NCBI GenBank assembly: GCA_020634885.1
Contig: JACKAW010000002.1
Span: 248,001-312,000, forward strand
Source of the DNA: Anaerolineales bacterium
GTDB lineage: Bacteria; Chloroflexota; Anaerolineae; Anaerolineales; Villigracilaceae
Length of the DNA stretch: 64,000 nucleotides
Direction: 5' to 3'
The notes under the pieces were generated by a model. The model searched no databases. It saw nothing but the letters and a program-made list of their open reading frames with translations, and was not told the DNA's origin. The translations under genes and the position numbers were made by a program. The stretch's first letter is position 1; every line of letters starts with the position of its first letter. This document shows, piece by piece, positions 24,496 to 33,271 of this stretch.

Positions 24496-24921
24496 CGATG
24501 ATTGTAAGGATTTTGAAACTTATTTTGATGTGTAGTTTGTCACGTCATTATATGACAAATATCTCGTATTGTGGGTTAAGTGCGAATTATATTTGACAGT
24601 ATTTATCTGATTTACAGGCTGCTTTTTTGAGGTAAATCTTTTCTATACCCGCTCATTTTCACGAAGCAAAAAACTTTATTTGGTTTTATGAACTCCGTCG
24701 ATAAGACGATTTTCAACTACATCAAATGTATTACGGCTGGCTGCCTACCTCGCATAACACTTCGTTAATTTCACATTGCACATGTTGAATAATTTTTCAA
24801 AACAAAAACTTATGAGATTTTCTTCACAGGCTGTTTGTGCTAAAATTCTGCCCGAAATAAGCGAAAGGTCGTGCGGGGGAGCATGAACGCCTTTGGCGAA
24901 ATACCTGTTTGGAGAAAACTT
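24496..24921. other. 426-bp intergenic region between divergent operons
   Basis: AT-rich promoter region between the Rrf2/ba3 operon (minus) and the SulP gene (plus). It contains a weak inverted repeat TTTGTCA-n10-TGACAAA (24536-24559); TATGACAAAT also occurs upstream of the other Rrf2 gene near 17167. TAAAAT near 24840 could be a -10 for the SulP gene. No gene or RNA is recognised. Confidence 0.4.
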
Positions 24922-26574
24922 ATGTCAAAACGTTCATTGGCTCGTCTCTACAAAGACGAGTTCTCTGGTTATTCACTTGCCAAATTTCAACAGGATCTGC
25001 TTGCAGGTCTCACTGTGGCTGCTGTTGCCCTGCCTCTGGCGCTTGCCTTTGGGGTGGCATCTGGCGCAACGGCTGCTGCGGGGTTGGTCACCGCTATTTT
25101 GGCGGGCGCGCTCATCGGCGCATTAGGCGGCGCTCCGTATCAGATCAGTGGTCCTACTGGCGCAATGTCTGCTGTACTCATTGTGCTTGTTCAGCGTTAC
25201 GGGCTTGAAGGCATCTGGCTTGCCGGTTTGCTTTCGGGCTTTTTGCTTTTGATTATTGGTATCTTACGGTTGGGGCGCTTTATTGCTTTCATTCCATCCG
25301 CAGTCATCAGCGGGTTTACATCTGGCATCGCACTGATTATTTTCATTGGTCAGATCGATAATTTTCTCGGGGTAAAGACAGAAGCCGCAGAAACCGCCGC
25401 GCTCAAATTCATCGGCTACTTCAAAGGCGGATTTATTCCAGACGGACATGCCATAACAGTAGGCGTGGTCGTGATCTTGACCATGATGCTGTGGCCCGCC
25501 AAATGGAATTCACGGATTCCAGCCTCGCTCATGGGGCTTATCCTTGCCACGGCTCTTCACTGGATTTTGGGCTGGTCTACCCCAGTGATCGGATCCATCC
25601 CCCAAACCTTGCTCTTGCAAGATCGCCTCAGCCTCGCCAACATCCCTTGGGATAACTTTGCCGATTTTATCGCCCCGGCATTGACCATTACCGCGCTTGG
25701 GGCAGTTGAGTCTCTTTTATGCGGCGCGGTCGGCTCGAACATGACCGGTATACGAATGCAGGCGAACCAGGAACTTATAGCACAAGGTCTTGGTAACATG
25801 CTCATCCCCTTCTTTGGCGGAGTGCCCGCCACGGCTGCCATTGCCCGTTCCAGTGTGGGCATTAAATCTGGCGGACAGACTCGTTTGGTGAGCATCATCC
25901 ATGCAATTGGATTATTGCTTTCCATGTTCTTGCTCACACCGCTCATGGAGCAAATTCCCCTTGCCGCGTTGGCTGGTGTGCTCATGGTCACTGCGGCACG
26001 AATGAGCGAATGGCACGCGATCAGGTTCATGTTCGGCAAAGTATTCAAAACCGACATGATCGCCTTCGTTGTAACCATGTTTGCCACCATCATCCTGGAC
26101 CTGACACAAGCCATTCTCATTGGCTCGTTCCTGGCGGGGCTTGTCTTTTTGAACAAAATTGCCAGCATTGATATCGAAGTACAGGAAGTGGATATTGAGC
26201 GATTAAAGCAACGCGGAATTGATACAGCAGGGAAGTGTAACCATGTGAGAGTGGCGTTTCTCACCGGTCCGCTTTTCTTTGCGGCAACGGGTCAATTTAA
26301 CGAAGCGTTTTCAGACCTGAAAGACACACATGCATTGATCTTATCCATGCGCGGGGTTTCATTAATTGATACTGCCGGGTTGGAGGCATTGCACCGTTTG
26401 CATGACCAGCTCCATAAACAGGGCGGTACGTTGATGTTCGCGGGTGTTCATGAAAATGCGATGAACATGATGGAGCGCGGGGGGCTTGTAAAAGCCATCG
26501 GTGAAGGAAACTTCTTCTGGTCCAGCGACCAGGCAATTGTCGAGGCAGAGAGGCGCGGGTGTAAGTTCTGTTAA
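24922..26574 (+). CDS. SulP-family anion transporter with STAS domain
   Basis: A 550-residue SLC26/SulP permease. GLTVAAVALPLALAFGVASGA and ISGPTGAMSAVLIVL are the conserved TM1-TM3 signature; about 12-14 helices end near residue 430, and a cytoplasmic STAS domain (about 440-550) with LSMRGVSLIDTAGLEALHRL follows. Substrates of the family are sulfate, bicarbonate and other anions; the AFGVASGA form is common in bacterial bicarbonate or sulfate carriers, but the substrate cannot be fixed. The start at 24922 has GGAG 8 nt upstream; two in-frame upstream ATGs lack a site. Confidence 0.9.
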   Translation: MSKRSLARLYKDEFSGYSLAKFQQDLLAGLTVAAVALPLALAFGVASGATAAAGLVTAILAGALIGALGGAPYQISGPTGAMSAVLIVLVQRYGLEGIWLAGLLSGFLLLIIGILRLGRFIAFIPSAVISGFTSGIALIIFIGQIDNFLGVKTEAAETAALKFIGYFKGGFIPDGHAITVGVVVILTMMLWPAKWNSRIPASLMGLILATALHWILGWSTPVIGSIPQTLLLQDRLSLANIPWDNFADFIAPALTITALGAVESLLCGAVGSNMTGIRMQANQELIAQGLGNMLIPFFGGVPATAAIARSSVGIKSGGQTRLVSIIHAIGLLLSMFLLTPLMEQIPLAALAGVLMVTAARMSEWHAIRFMFGKVFKTDMIAFVVTMFATIILDLTQAILIGSFLAGLVFLNKIASIDIEVQEVDIERLKQRGIDTAGKCNHVRVAFLTGPLFFAATGQFNEAFSDLKDTHALILSMRGVSLIDTAGLEALHRLHDQLHKQGGTLMFAGVHENAMNMMERGGLVKAIGEGNFFWSSDQAIVEAERRGCKFC

Positions 26575-26969
26575 CTCACCTTACGCGATTTTCGGTAGGG
26601 CAAACCCGTCAAGGTCTATCAGGCAGGAATTACGCAAAATCTTTTAGTCATGCGTAAAAGATGCGCTGTCGTTCGACAAGACAAAAAATCTTAACGCGAA
26701 TGACGCAAATGAGGCGAATAACGCGAATAAAAAAAGTATTTTGGCGAAATTCGCCTACTTCGCGCTTTTCGCATTAAGAATTTAAGGCTTTGCTACAGCC
26801 ATGTTTTTGTCTTTTGCGCTTATCTCCGTCTATAAACGGTGAGTTTTGCGTAAGTCATATCAGGGCTTTTATCCCAAAGCAAGGGTTGCTGTGGCAAGGA
26901 CGACCCTTGCTGGCGAAAGAAAGTTCTCATGGATGTGGGCGGGTCGCCCCTACTGCGTAACATCAGCTG
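26575..26969. other. 395-bp intergenic region with repeats
   Basis: No gene is seen between the SulP and PlsC-like genes, which converge. It holds the 9-bp repeat hairpin described separately and a GGGCGGGTCGCCCCTAC palindrome remnant near 26939-26956. It appears to be a repeat-rich spacer. Confidence 0.5.
26689..26779. repeat. 9-bp tandem repeat hairpin
   Basis: Units ACGCGAATG, ACGCAAATG, AGGCGAATA and ACGCGAATA (26694-26729) face complementary units TTCGCCTAC, TTCGCGCTT and TTCGCATTA (26749-26775), so the element can fold into a long imperfect hairpin. It lies in a non-coding gap between convergent genes. Confidence 0.65.
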
Positions 26970-27641
26970 TTAAGACAGCTCTTTCACCCTTGGGAAATCC
27001 TTGTAGTAGCCGCGATATGTCTCGGGCAGTAAAACCGCAATGCGGCAGAACAATTCATCAATCGATTCGCGTAACAGTGTGTCACGTTCAATCCCTTTGA
27101 CTGATTTAACATCTGGTGGAGAGTAGATTTCCCCAGTGGTAGAGATGGTGATCTTTAATTTTTGAAATCTCTTCAAACGCGCCATCACTTCGGCATCTTC
27201 GGTGCCGGTTAATGCCACAGGGATGATGCCCACTTTGGCAGAACTGGCAATGTAAACTGCGCCGGGTTCGGCTTTGAGCAGGCTGCCTGTTTTAGAGCGT
27301 GTGCCTTCGGGCGCAATGACCATCACCGCTCCTTTTTTGAGACGTGAGATGAATTCTTTCATGGCGCTCATATCGGCTTCACCGCGCGTCAGCCAGGTCA
27401 CGTTGAAGATTTTGCCCGCAGCCCTACCCCACCAATATTTTTTGTACTTATCTGTAAGCGGATGGATTAAATCGTCATTATCAAGGACGTAATATACGGC
27501 TAGCGAATCCAACCGCCCAAGGTGATTGGAGGCAAGCATATACCCGCCTTCTTTGGGGAGTTTGCTTACATCGCCCCGCACTTCAATATCTGCGATGAGG
27601 GGTAGAACCTTTCTCGCACAGAAACGCAGAAATGCGCTCAT
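26970..27641 (-). CDS. PlsC-like acyltransferase (copy 2)
   Basis: A 223-residue 1-acyl-sn-glycerol-3-phosphate acyltransferase family member that would transfer acyl groups to lysophosphatidate in phospholipid synthesis. Motif I is NHLGRLD (H-x4-D), motif III APEGTRSKTG, and VGIIPVALTGTED follows. It overlaps the upstream paralogue by 4 nt (ATGA). The two proteins share layout and about the same length, suggesting tandem duplication. Which acceptor each uses is unknown. Confidence 0.87.
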   Translation of the reverse strand: MSAFLRFCARKVLPLIADIEVRGDVSKLPKEGGYMLASNHLGRLDSLAVYYVLDNDDLIHPLTDKYKKYWWGRAAGKIFNVTWLTRGEADMSAMKEFISRLKKGAVMVIAPEGTRSKTGSLLKAEPGAVYIASSAKVGIIPVALTGTEDAEVMARLKRFQKLKITISTTGEIYSPPDVKSVKGIERDTLLRESIDELFCRIAVLLPETYRGYYKDFPRVKELS

Positions 27642-28306
27642 TTATGTTCAGCCAATAATTCTTTCAAGCGCGGGTGTTCGGCATAGTATCCGCGATTACG
27701 TTCGGGGAGCATGGCGGCAACGCGGCACATGATCTCATCTGTGTATTCTTGCAGCTTTTCTTCGCGGTTCTCTTTCGGGAAAGGCGGCAGGGTAAATGCT
27801 TTTCCGGCGGAGAGGTGTATATGTGTCCTTTTGAAATGCTTCAAGTTTTGAATAACCAGGCGGTCTTCTGTGCCGATCATCGCAACGGGCACAATTGTCC
27901 ACCCCATGCGGGCGGCGAGGAAGGCAACGCCGGGTTTGCCTTGAGCCATCTTCTCATCACGGGCACGGGTGCCCTCGGGGGCGATCACGAGGGTTTGCCC
28001 TTCTTCCATTCGTTTCATCATTTCGCGCATGGCTTTCAGGTCAGGGTTGAAGCGGTCAATAAAAATGGCGTTCAGGTGTTTGCCCAGCCAGCGCAGAATG
28101 GGGTTTTCTGCCCATTTCTCTGCAACAGGGATAAAGAGGTTCCAATCATTAAGCGCATAGTAAGCCAGCGGCGCATCTAAAAATCCAAGGTGGTTGACGG
28201 CGATCACAAAGCCGCCGCCCTTTGGCAGGTTTTCATACCCGCTGATTTTAACATTTGCTATAAGCCTGATGACGCCGCGAATTATCCAGACAATAATTGT
28301 TTTCAT
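27638..28306 (-). CDS. PlsC-like acyltransferase (copy 1)
   Basis: A 222-residue paralogue of the next gene: motif I NHLGFLDAPLAYY, motif III APEGTRARDEKM, then TIVPVAMIGTED. An N-terminal hydrophobic stretch (about 1-20) suggests membrane association. First gene of a two-gene operon. It could supply a second acyl-chain or acceptor specificity beside its partner. Confidence 0.87.
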   Translation of the reverse strand: MKTIIVWIIRGVIRLIANVKISGYENLPKGGGFVIAVNHLGFLDAPLAYYALNDWNLFIPVAEKWAENPILRWLGKHLNAIFIDRFNPDLKAMREMMKRMEEGQTLVIAPEGTRARDEKMAQGKPGVAFLAARMGWTIVPVAMIGTEDRLVIQNLKHFKRTHIHLSAGKAFTLPPFPKENREEKLQEYTDEIMCRVAAMLPERNRGYYAEHPRLKELLAEHK

Positions 28307-28351
28307 GGCGGCAATTTTACACGTTTTTGTTTATCAAATCGTTAATAGCAA

Positions 28352-28380
28352 AGCGCCCTGCCCAAGAGGGCAGGGCGCTC
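28352..28380 (-). terminator. terminator of PilZ gene
   Basis: AGCGCCCTGCCC and GGGCAGGGCGCT pair around AAGA, 14 nt behind the PilZ stop; a moderately T-rich stretch follows in the minus direction. Confidence 0.75.
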
Positions 28381-28393
28381 AATATTCAAAAAT

Positions 28394-28783
28394 TTATCCC
28401 CAAATGTAATCAGAATTGGCTTTGTGATGGCTGGCTTTTTTTTCACCATACATGTTGAACATTTTTACGAATACATCATAATCAGCCGGACTCATGTCCA
28501 AAAGTTGGAACCCGACATTGTAGATGGTAGGGTCGTACATATCTTTGTCGCACCAGCGGGCACAGGCTAAAAAATAGATAACCGATTTGTTTGAGATCTG
28601 CCCTACCTGGTCAATGCACAGGGACATTTCTGTGTTTACAGGAAGCGGCTTTGCGCTTTCCAGCTTAAAACCACCGGTACTAATATCGATAATCTGCCCG
28701 ATCAGTTTTCCAGTATTTCGATCCAATACCCGCATGTAATAGGTAAAGTTTTTACGAGCCAGTTTTCGTTTTTCGGGAACCAT
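28394..28783 (-). CDS. PilZ domain protein
   Basis: A 129-residue single-domain c-di-GMP receptor. The first binding motif is the basic KRKLARKN at residues 5-12, and the second is DISTGG at about 34-39 (D/NxSxxG), so ligand binding is likely. The rest is the PilZ beta barrel with an extra C-terminal helix. It is monocistronic with its own terminator. The GGDEF protein at 5466-6233 could supply its ligand. The output partner is unknown. Confidence 0.87.
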   Translation of the reverse strand: MVPEKRKLARKNFTYYMRVLDRNTGKLIGQIIDISTGGFKLESAKPLPVNTEMSLCIDQVGQISNKSVIYFLACARWCDKDMYDPTIYNVGFQLLDMSPADYDVFVKMFNMYGEKKASHHKANSDYIWG

Positions 28784-28878
28784 ATCATCCTCCTTGCATA
28801 AATGAAAGGTGAGATAATTCTAGTGCAAACCCGTAACAACGTTTCTTTGAAACACCTACTAATATGAAATTGCAATGT

Positions 28879-30027
28879 TTATTCGCGTCGTAATAAATGC
28901 GTCAGGATGGTGGCGCCAGAACCGCCGATATTTTGCGCCATACCCATTATGGCGCCATCCACCTGGGTTGCACCACATTCTCCACGTAACTGCTGGGCAA
29001 CTTCCACGATCTGATACATTCCCGTCGCCCCAACTGGATGACCACGCGCCTTTAACCCGCCTCGGGTGCAGACGGGGATGCTGCCCTTGATTCCAATCTG
29101 ATTCTCCAGCCCAAGCCTTACCCCCTGACCTCGCTCGGCAAAACCGGTTGCTTCCAATGAAAGCGCCGCCATAATGGAAAAGGCATCGTGCAGTTCAAAT
29201 ATATCAATGTCTTTTGGGGTGATGCCCGCCATCTCATAGGCTTTTTTGGATGATAAATATGCCGCATTTAAGAACATGGGGTCTTTGCGAGAGTGAACTG
29301 CAATTGAATCTGTAGCAGAGGCAGAGGCAGCGACCACGATCTTCGGCTGGCGCATCACTTTCTCTGCAGGGACGATCACCACTGCCGCCGCGCCGTCTCC
29401 CACGGGTGAGGCATCCAGCAGGTTAATAGGTGTTGCCACCATCGAAGATTTCTCGAATTTTTCAACATTCACTTTTTCGTGCAACCGTGCATAGGGGTTG
29501 TGCATGGCATTGGCATGGGCATTGATCGAGAACGGCGCAAAGTCTTCATGTTTCCAACCGAACTCGTGCATGTACCGCCGCATCACCAATGCATTGATGC
29601 CCACAAACGAAACGCCTTGTTCCACTTCGTAATCAGCATCGGCGGCAGTTGCGAGGGCGGCAGTCACATCTCTGCCGGCTTTATCAGTCATCTTCTCGAC
29701 GCCAACCACCAAAGCGGATTCAACGTCACCTGAAGCGACCGCCATCAGCGCGGAACGAAATGCTGCCGCGCCAGAACCACATGCCGCCTCGATCTTAACT
29801 GCTTCCTGCTTCCACAACCCGATCCAATCGCCAAAGAAAGCGCCGAGTTGATTTTGTCCGCTGACCATGGGGGAGAGCATGTTCCCCACATACAGCGCAT
29901 CCACCTTGTCCACACCGGCATCTTGCATGGCGAGGAAGGCAGCCTCACCTCCAAGCTCTCGCAGAGATTTATCCCAGTGTTCATCTACTTTTGTTTGACC
30001 AATTCCAAGAATCGCTACTTTTCTCAT
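28879..30027 (-). CDS. thiolase (SCP2/archaeal-type acetyl-CoA acetyltransferase)
   Basis: A 382-residue thiolase-fold enzyme condensing or cleaving acyl-CoA. The nucleophile is C83 in EAACGSGAAAF; ELHDAFSIM provides His and the C-terminal ARGHPVGATGMYQ the oxyanion His. The lack of a second active-site Cys in the usual bacterial C-terminal position and the short length resemble SCP2-type or archaeal acetoacetyl-CoA thiolases. No DUF35 partner or HMG-CoA synthase lies next to it. The substrate is unresolved. Confidence 0.87.
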   Translation of the reverse strand: MRKVAILGIGQTKVDEHWDKSLRELGGEAAFLAMQDAGVDKVDALYVGNMLSPMVSGQNQLGAFFGDWIGLWKQEAVKIEAACGSGAAAFRSALMAVASGDVESALVVGVEKMTDKAGRDVTAALATAADADYEVEQGVSFVGINALVMRRYMHEFGWKHEDFAPFSINAHANAMHNPYARLHEKVNVEKFEKSSMVATPINLLDASPVGDGAAAVVIVPAEKVMRQPKIVVAASASATDSIAVHSRKDPMFLNAAYLSSKKAYEMAGITPKDIDIFELHDAFSIMAALSLEATGFAERGQGVRLGLENQIGIKGSIPVCTRGGLKARGHPVGATGMYQIVEVAQQLRGECGATQVDGAIMGMAQNIGGSGATILTHLLRRE

Positions 30028-30137
30028 AAATCCTCACACCTGATTCTAACGTATTCAACTCTCAAGAGCTATCATGAATTTAATGTTGCGTCCTGCCCGA
30101 TTCCTTGCTATGCTTTGCAGTATTCAAGGAGAAGCTC

Positions 30138-30587
30138 ATGTCCAAACGTTTTAGCGTTATGTTTTTTTTCTTTACAATGATACTCTCAGCCTGCGCCAAA
30201 AATGGAGGCATTACATACACGGCTCCTGAACTGACGGGCGGCTGGTCTATCAAAATGAATCTTTCGGGTGGTTTCGATGGGTTGGTGCGTAACATCGAGA
30301 TCGATTCGGACGGTGATTTTGTGGTCGCAGACGAAATCAGGCAAAAAACAGTAGAAGGCAAACTTACCAAAGACGAGCTCGAAGAGCTTGTAAAACTCAT
30401 TTCAAGCCTAAAGTTTAACCCGGTCGAAACTGAAACAGGATGTGCCGATTGCTTTCTCTATCATGTTGAAATCGAAAGCAGTGAACGAAAGATGGTCATT
30501 GAAGCGGATGATGTAACCCTCGGTGATTCAGGTATGGGCGAATTGACCCAGTTTCTGCGCGGAATCATGGATAACGCATTGAAGTAG
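30138..30587 (+). CDS. predicted lipoprotein
   Basis: A 149-residue protein with signal peptide MSKRFSVMFFFFTMILSAC and lipobox LSAC. The mature part has a beta-rich domain (GGWSIKMNLSGGFDGLVRNIEIDSDG) and a CADCF motif at about residue 108, where two Cys could form a disulfide. The start at 30138 has AAGGAGAAG upstream. The next gene starts 1 nt after its stop. No family is recognised. Confidence 0.7.
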   Translation: MSKRFSVMFFFFTMILSACAKNGGITYTAPELTGGWSIKMNLSGGFDGLVRNIEIDSDGDFVVADEIRQKTVEGKLTKDELEELVKLISSLKFNPVETETGCADCFLYHVEIESSERKMVIEADDVTLGDSGMGELTQFLRGIMDNALK

Positions 30588-30588
30588 C

Positions 30589-31110
30589 ATGAAACATTCA
30601 GAGTGGCGGGAGCAGTATTTTGAGAAAGTTGCAGCGTCCTCAGAAGAGGGTGCGGCGGCGGTGCGCTTTGTGAAAGAGAAGCAGGTTCGGGTGGGGTTGA
30701 AGCGGGCGCGGAAAAGTGTGGGAGCGTTTTGGGTGTGGGGAAGAGCTTTTTATTTGAACAAGGCTCACTACACAGAAGAATCCGCGCTTATCAATCCGCG
30801 TGCATGGACTTTGTTCGTGCATGAAACACGGCACTTACAACAAGGCGCCGCGACGGCGATCTCTGTGTATGGTGAATTGGATGCCTGGCAGGTTGAGTTT
30901 CGTTTGCTGAAGAAATTAACAGGGCACACGCTCAAGCCGGAATTGGAAGAGTTGCTCTCGCTGCCGCTTTCGTTCAACCGCCCTGTTCTGAAACGTGCCC
31001 GTCAATTAATGATGCGTCATGCTGGCTTTTGGTATGGCGCGTGGATCTTGCCGTTGTACCCGATCCATAAAGAAATTTTGTATTGGTTTACGCGCAAGCA
31101 ATTTGACTGA
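30589..31110 (+). CDS. small HExxH-containing protein
   Basis: A 173-residue soluble protein with a zinc-protease signature H78-E-T-R-H82 (FVHETRHLQQG), followed after 13 residues by an acidic GELDAWQVEF that could supply the third ligand. The N-terminal 45 residues are basic; the C terminus has a short hydrophobic stretch WILPLYPIHKEILYW. Similar HExxH..E layouts occur in DUF4157-like peptidase domains, but no family is assigned. It is coupled to the lipoprotein gene upstream. Confidence 0.6.
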   Translation: MKHSEWREQYFEKVAASSEEGAAAVRFVKEKQVRVGLKRARKSVGAFWVWGRAFYLNKAHYTEESALINPRAWTLFVHETRHLQQGAATAISVYGELDAWQVEFRLLKKLTGHTLKPELEELLSLPLSFNRPVLKRARQLMMRHAGFWYGAWILPLYPIHKEILYWFTRKQFD

Positions 31111-31164
31111 ACAATCGATTTCAAAACTAATAAGTTTTTTTAATGTATGGATTTTATTTTGTTG

Positions 31165-31376
31165 TACTATGGAATCAGGAACAAGAAAGGAGGTTGCGAT
31201 AGATACACCACCTGAACTGCACACCGACGGGAAGGACGATACGCCATAACCTGGTCAAAGCCCGGCTTTTGCACCAGACGTTCCCCTAACGAAAGGAAGG
31301 CTGCTCTTGTCGCCTCCTTCCCCGACATAGTTGTTCGTTTCGACGGATGGGTAAACTCCCATCCGTCTTTTGTTTT
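31165..31376 (+). ncRNA. candidate structured RNA with terminator
   Basis: No gene covers this region, yet it ends in a strong plus-strand terminator. Hairpins visible before it are CTGGT..AAAGC-CCG-GCTTT..ACCAG (31251-31277) and GGAAGGC..GCCTCCTTCC (31295-31321), plus a possible GGAGGT/ACCACC pairing at 31189-31212. TACTAT at 31155-31160 might be a -10. A 26-codon ATG frame (31170-31250) also fits but has no RBS. It may equally be the 3' UTR of the HExxH gene. No known RNA family was recognised. Confidence 0.3.
31342..31376 (+). terminator. strong plus-strand terminator
   Basis: GACGGATGGG-TAAACT-CCCATCCGTC is followed by TTTTGTTTT. The T-run is on the plus strand only, 230 nt behind the nearest plus-strand stop codon. 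Confidence 0.85.
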
Positions 31377-31391
31377 AATATCTATTCGAGG

Positions 31392-33269
31392 TTAATTCAT
31401 TGTCACAATATGTTCGTGGATCAAATGCGAGTACCGGTTCTGTAAACGGATGAAGTGATTTTGGATCGCATCCGCTTCGGAGCCTTCGAGCACAAGGAAC
31501 TTGCCTTTTTCCACGCCTTCGCGGGCGATCTCGCGGCATACGGCTTCAGCGACGAGCTCAGCCAGAAGCACCTGCCCCTGCACCGATGTATCGAGGCGGT
31601 TGTTCTCATCCAAGTACATTTTTACCGAGGGGGCATTGGTTGCGATGACGATGCTTGAGTTCACCCGGTCAAAATAAACACGCTGACGCGGATCCATGCG
31701 GTCGTCAAAGCGGATGTCATTGAAGAGGGCGCTTTTGCTGCGAGTGGGCGGCTCCACCAAAACTTCTTTTTTGGAATGCACCTGCACCATGGCTTGCGCG
31801 TGGATTTTGCCAAGCATCGCTGTGATTAAGCCTTCACCGCCCACTTGCCGCCCTTCCACACGCACGGTGGCTTCACCGATGGTTGGGTCTGCCTTGTTGG
31901 GTTTGAGTGTCACTTGCGGGGTGAGTACGATCACTTCATCACTGTTGGATGTGATGCTTACCACCGCATTGGGCTGGATATTTTTTTTCAGGTCTGCCCG
32001 CAGGGCTAATGAAAGCATTCTGCCGGTTTGGACGTATGCCCGCTCAGGGCTGAAAGCCATTCCATTATCCGGCAAAAAGATTCGTTCGTCGCCGTCTTTG
32101 CGGTTGCTCAACTCGGCAGATGCAATGTGGTTCAACTCATGCAGGGCGCGGTTGATCTTCTGGCGCAGTTGCTTATCGAGTTTGGTCTGTTCTTCGCGCA
32201 GGGCGTGTTTGCGTTCTTTTTCGATCAACGGTTCGAGTTTTGCTTCTATTGCAAGTTTTAACGCCTTGGCAAACGGATGCGACCAGTTGATGCCGTCGCG
32301 GGTGGCGGTGAGTACGGGTTCATCATTCTTGAGCAGGTCGTGCAGGTAATCACACTGCATCGAGCCGTAGAAATATGCCGCCACGGGGTCATTCTCGTAT
32401 TTGAGCATAGTTAATGAAAGAACCATGCCTTTACTAATGACCAAAAGCCCGCCGTCGGCATAGTCACCTTCTTCGCCGCGAGTCGAAAGTTGGATGGCAG
32501 AGCGGTACAGATCCAGCTTTACCGATGCAGGAAAGCCAGAAATTTTCACCCGTTCGTTCAACACATTTTCGCCTTTGGGGGCTTTATAGCTGAGCACATG
32601 TTCCTGCTTTACGCTGTTATTCGCTCCCATTTCGCGCAGAATGATCTTGCGGCGCGGATTGCTCATAATGGGGCGCAGCTCAAAATGGCGTTGCAGGTAA
32701 TTGCGGAAGTTATCGAACTGCGGCACTTTCACATCATCACGCGAGATGATGATCTCAATGACCGTGCCGTTGCCTTCTAAAATGCCATATTCCTGACGCA
32801 TGGGAACTAATGCGCGGGTGGGTTCATCCAGTGAAAAGGTCGGCACACCGTTCTTGACCAGCAGCGAACAAGAGTAAAAATTGCCGCCCCGAAACGAGCG
32901 CACATACCCATACCCCAAACCAAAGATCGAATCCTTTAATCCGCGCCCCCACATGCCGCGCACATTCTTATCTTCCTTAATGCCGCTGGTGGCTTCGCCG
33001 TAAGTTCCAACCACTTTGTCCATGCGCGAATCGTTCATGCCTTCGGCATTGTCCCAAATACGGACAACCGAATTCTTGTGTTTGCGCCACACATCAATAT
33101 AGATCTCGCCGCTAACAGACCAGCCAGATTGTTCAAGGCGCAGGTAGCTATCATTGCTGTTTGTAATGATCTCCACCAATGCACGGAACACATCTTTGCG
33201 AATCGCCTGGTCAGCCTGTTGGATCGCAACCCGGTCGGCGTACTGTAATTTTCTACTGCTTACTGCCAT
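31392..33269 (-). CDS. GHKL (HSP90-like) ATPase, MORC-like
   Basis: A 625-residue protein with an N-terminal GHKL ATPase fold. The N box LVEIITNSNDS (about 31-41), G1 box WDNAEGMND (about 72-80) and G2 region RGMWGRGLKDSIFGLGYG (about 104-121) are clear. There is no kinase dimerisation domain or MutL C terminus. Residues 340-390 contain a charged coiled coil (EKERKHALREEQTKLDKQL...). The rest is beta-rich. Such free-standing GHKL proteins resemble MORC or defence-associated ATPases. Its gene directly follows (2 nt) that of a Lys/Ala/Pro-rich protein. The biological role is unknown. Confidence 0.78.
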   Translation of the reverse strand: MAVSSRKLQYADRVAIQQADQAIRKDVFRALVEIITNSNDSYLRLEQSGWSVSGEIYIDVWRKHKNSVVRIWDNAEGMNDSRMDKVVGTYGEATSGIKEDKNVRGMWGRGLKDSIFGLGYGYVRSFRGGNFYSCSLLVKNGVPTFSLDEPTRALVPMRQEYGILEGNGTVIEIIISRDDVKVPQFDNFRNYLQRHFELRPIMSNPRRKIILREMGANNSVKQEHVLSYKAPKGENVLNERVKISGFPASVKLDLYRSAIQLSTRGEEGDYADGGLLVISKGMVLSLTMLKYENDPVAAYFYGSMQCDYLHDLLKNDEPVLTATRDGINWSHPFAKALKLAIEAKLEPLIEKERKHALREEQTKLDKQLRQKINRALHELNHIASAELSNRKDGDERIFLPDNGMAFSPERAYVQTGRMLSLALRADLKKNIQPNAVVSITSNSDEVIVLTPQVTLKPNKADPTIGEATVRVEGRQVGGEGLITAMLGKIHAQAMVQVHSKKEVLVEPPTRSKSALFNDIRFDDRMDPRQRVYFDRVNSSIVIATNAPSVKMYLDENNRLDTSVQGQVLLAELVAEAVCREIAREGVEKGKFLVLEGSEADAIQNHFIRLQNRYSHLIHEHIVTMN

Positions 33270-33271
33270 GC

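Noticed and set aside
31165..31376. Signal recognition particle RNA
   Set aside because: GGAAGG and AAGCCCGG look similar at first, but the conserved GGTCAGG...GGAAGCAGCC core is missing.
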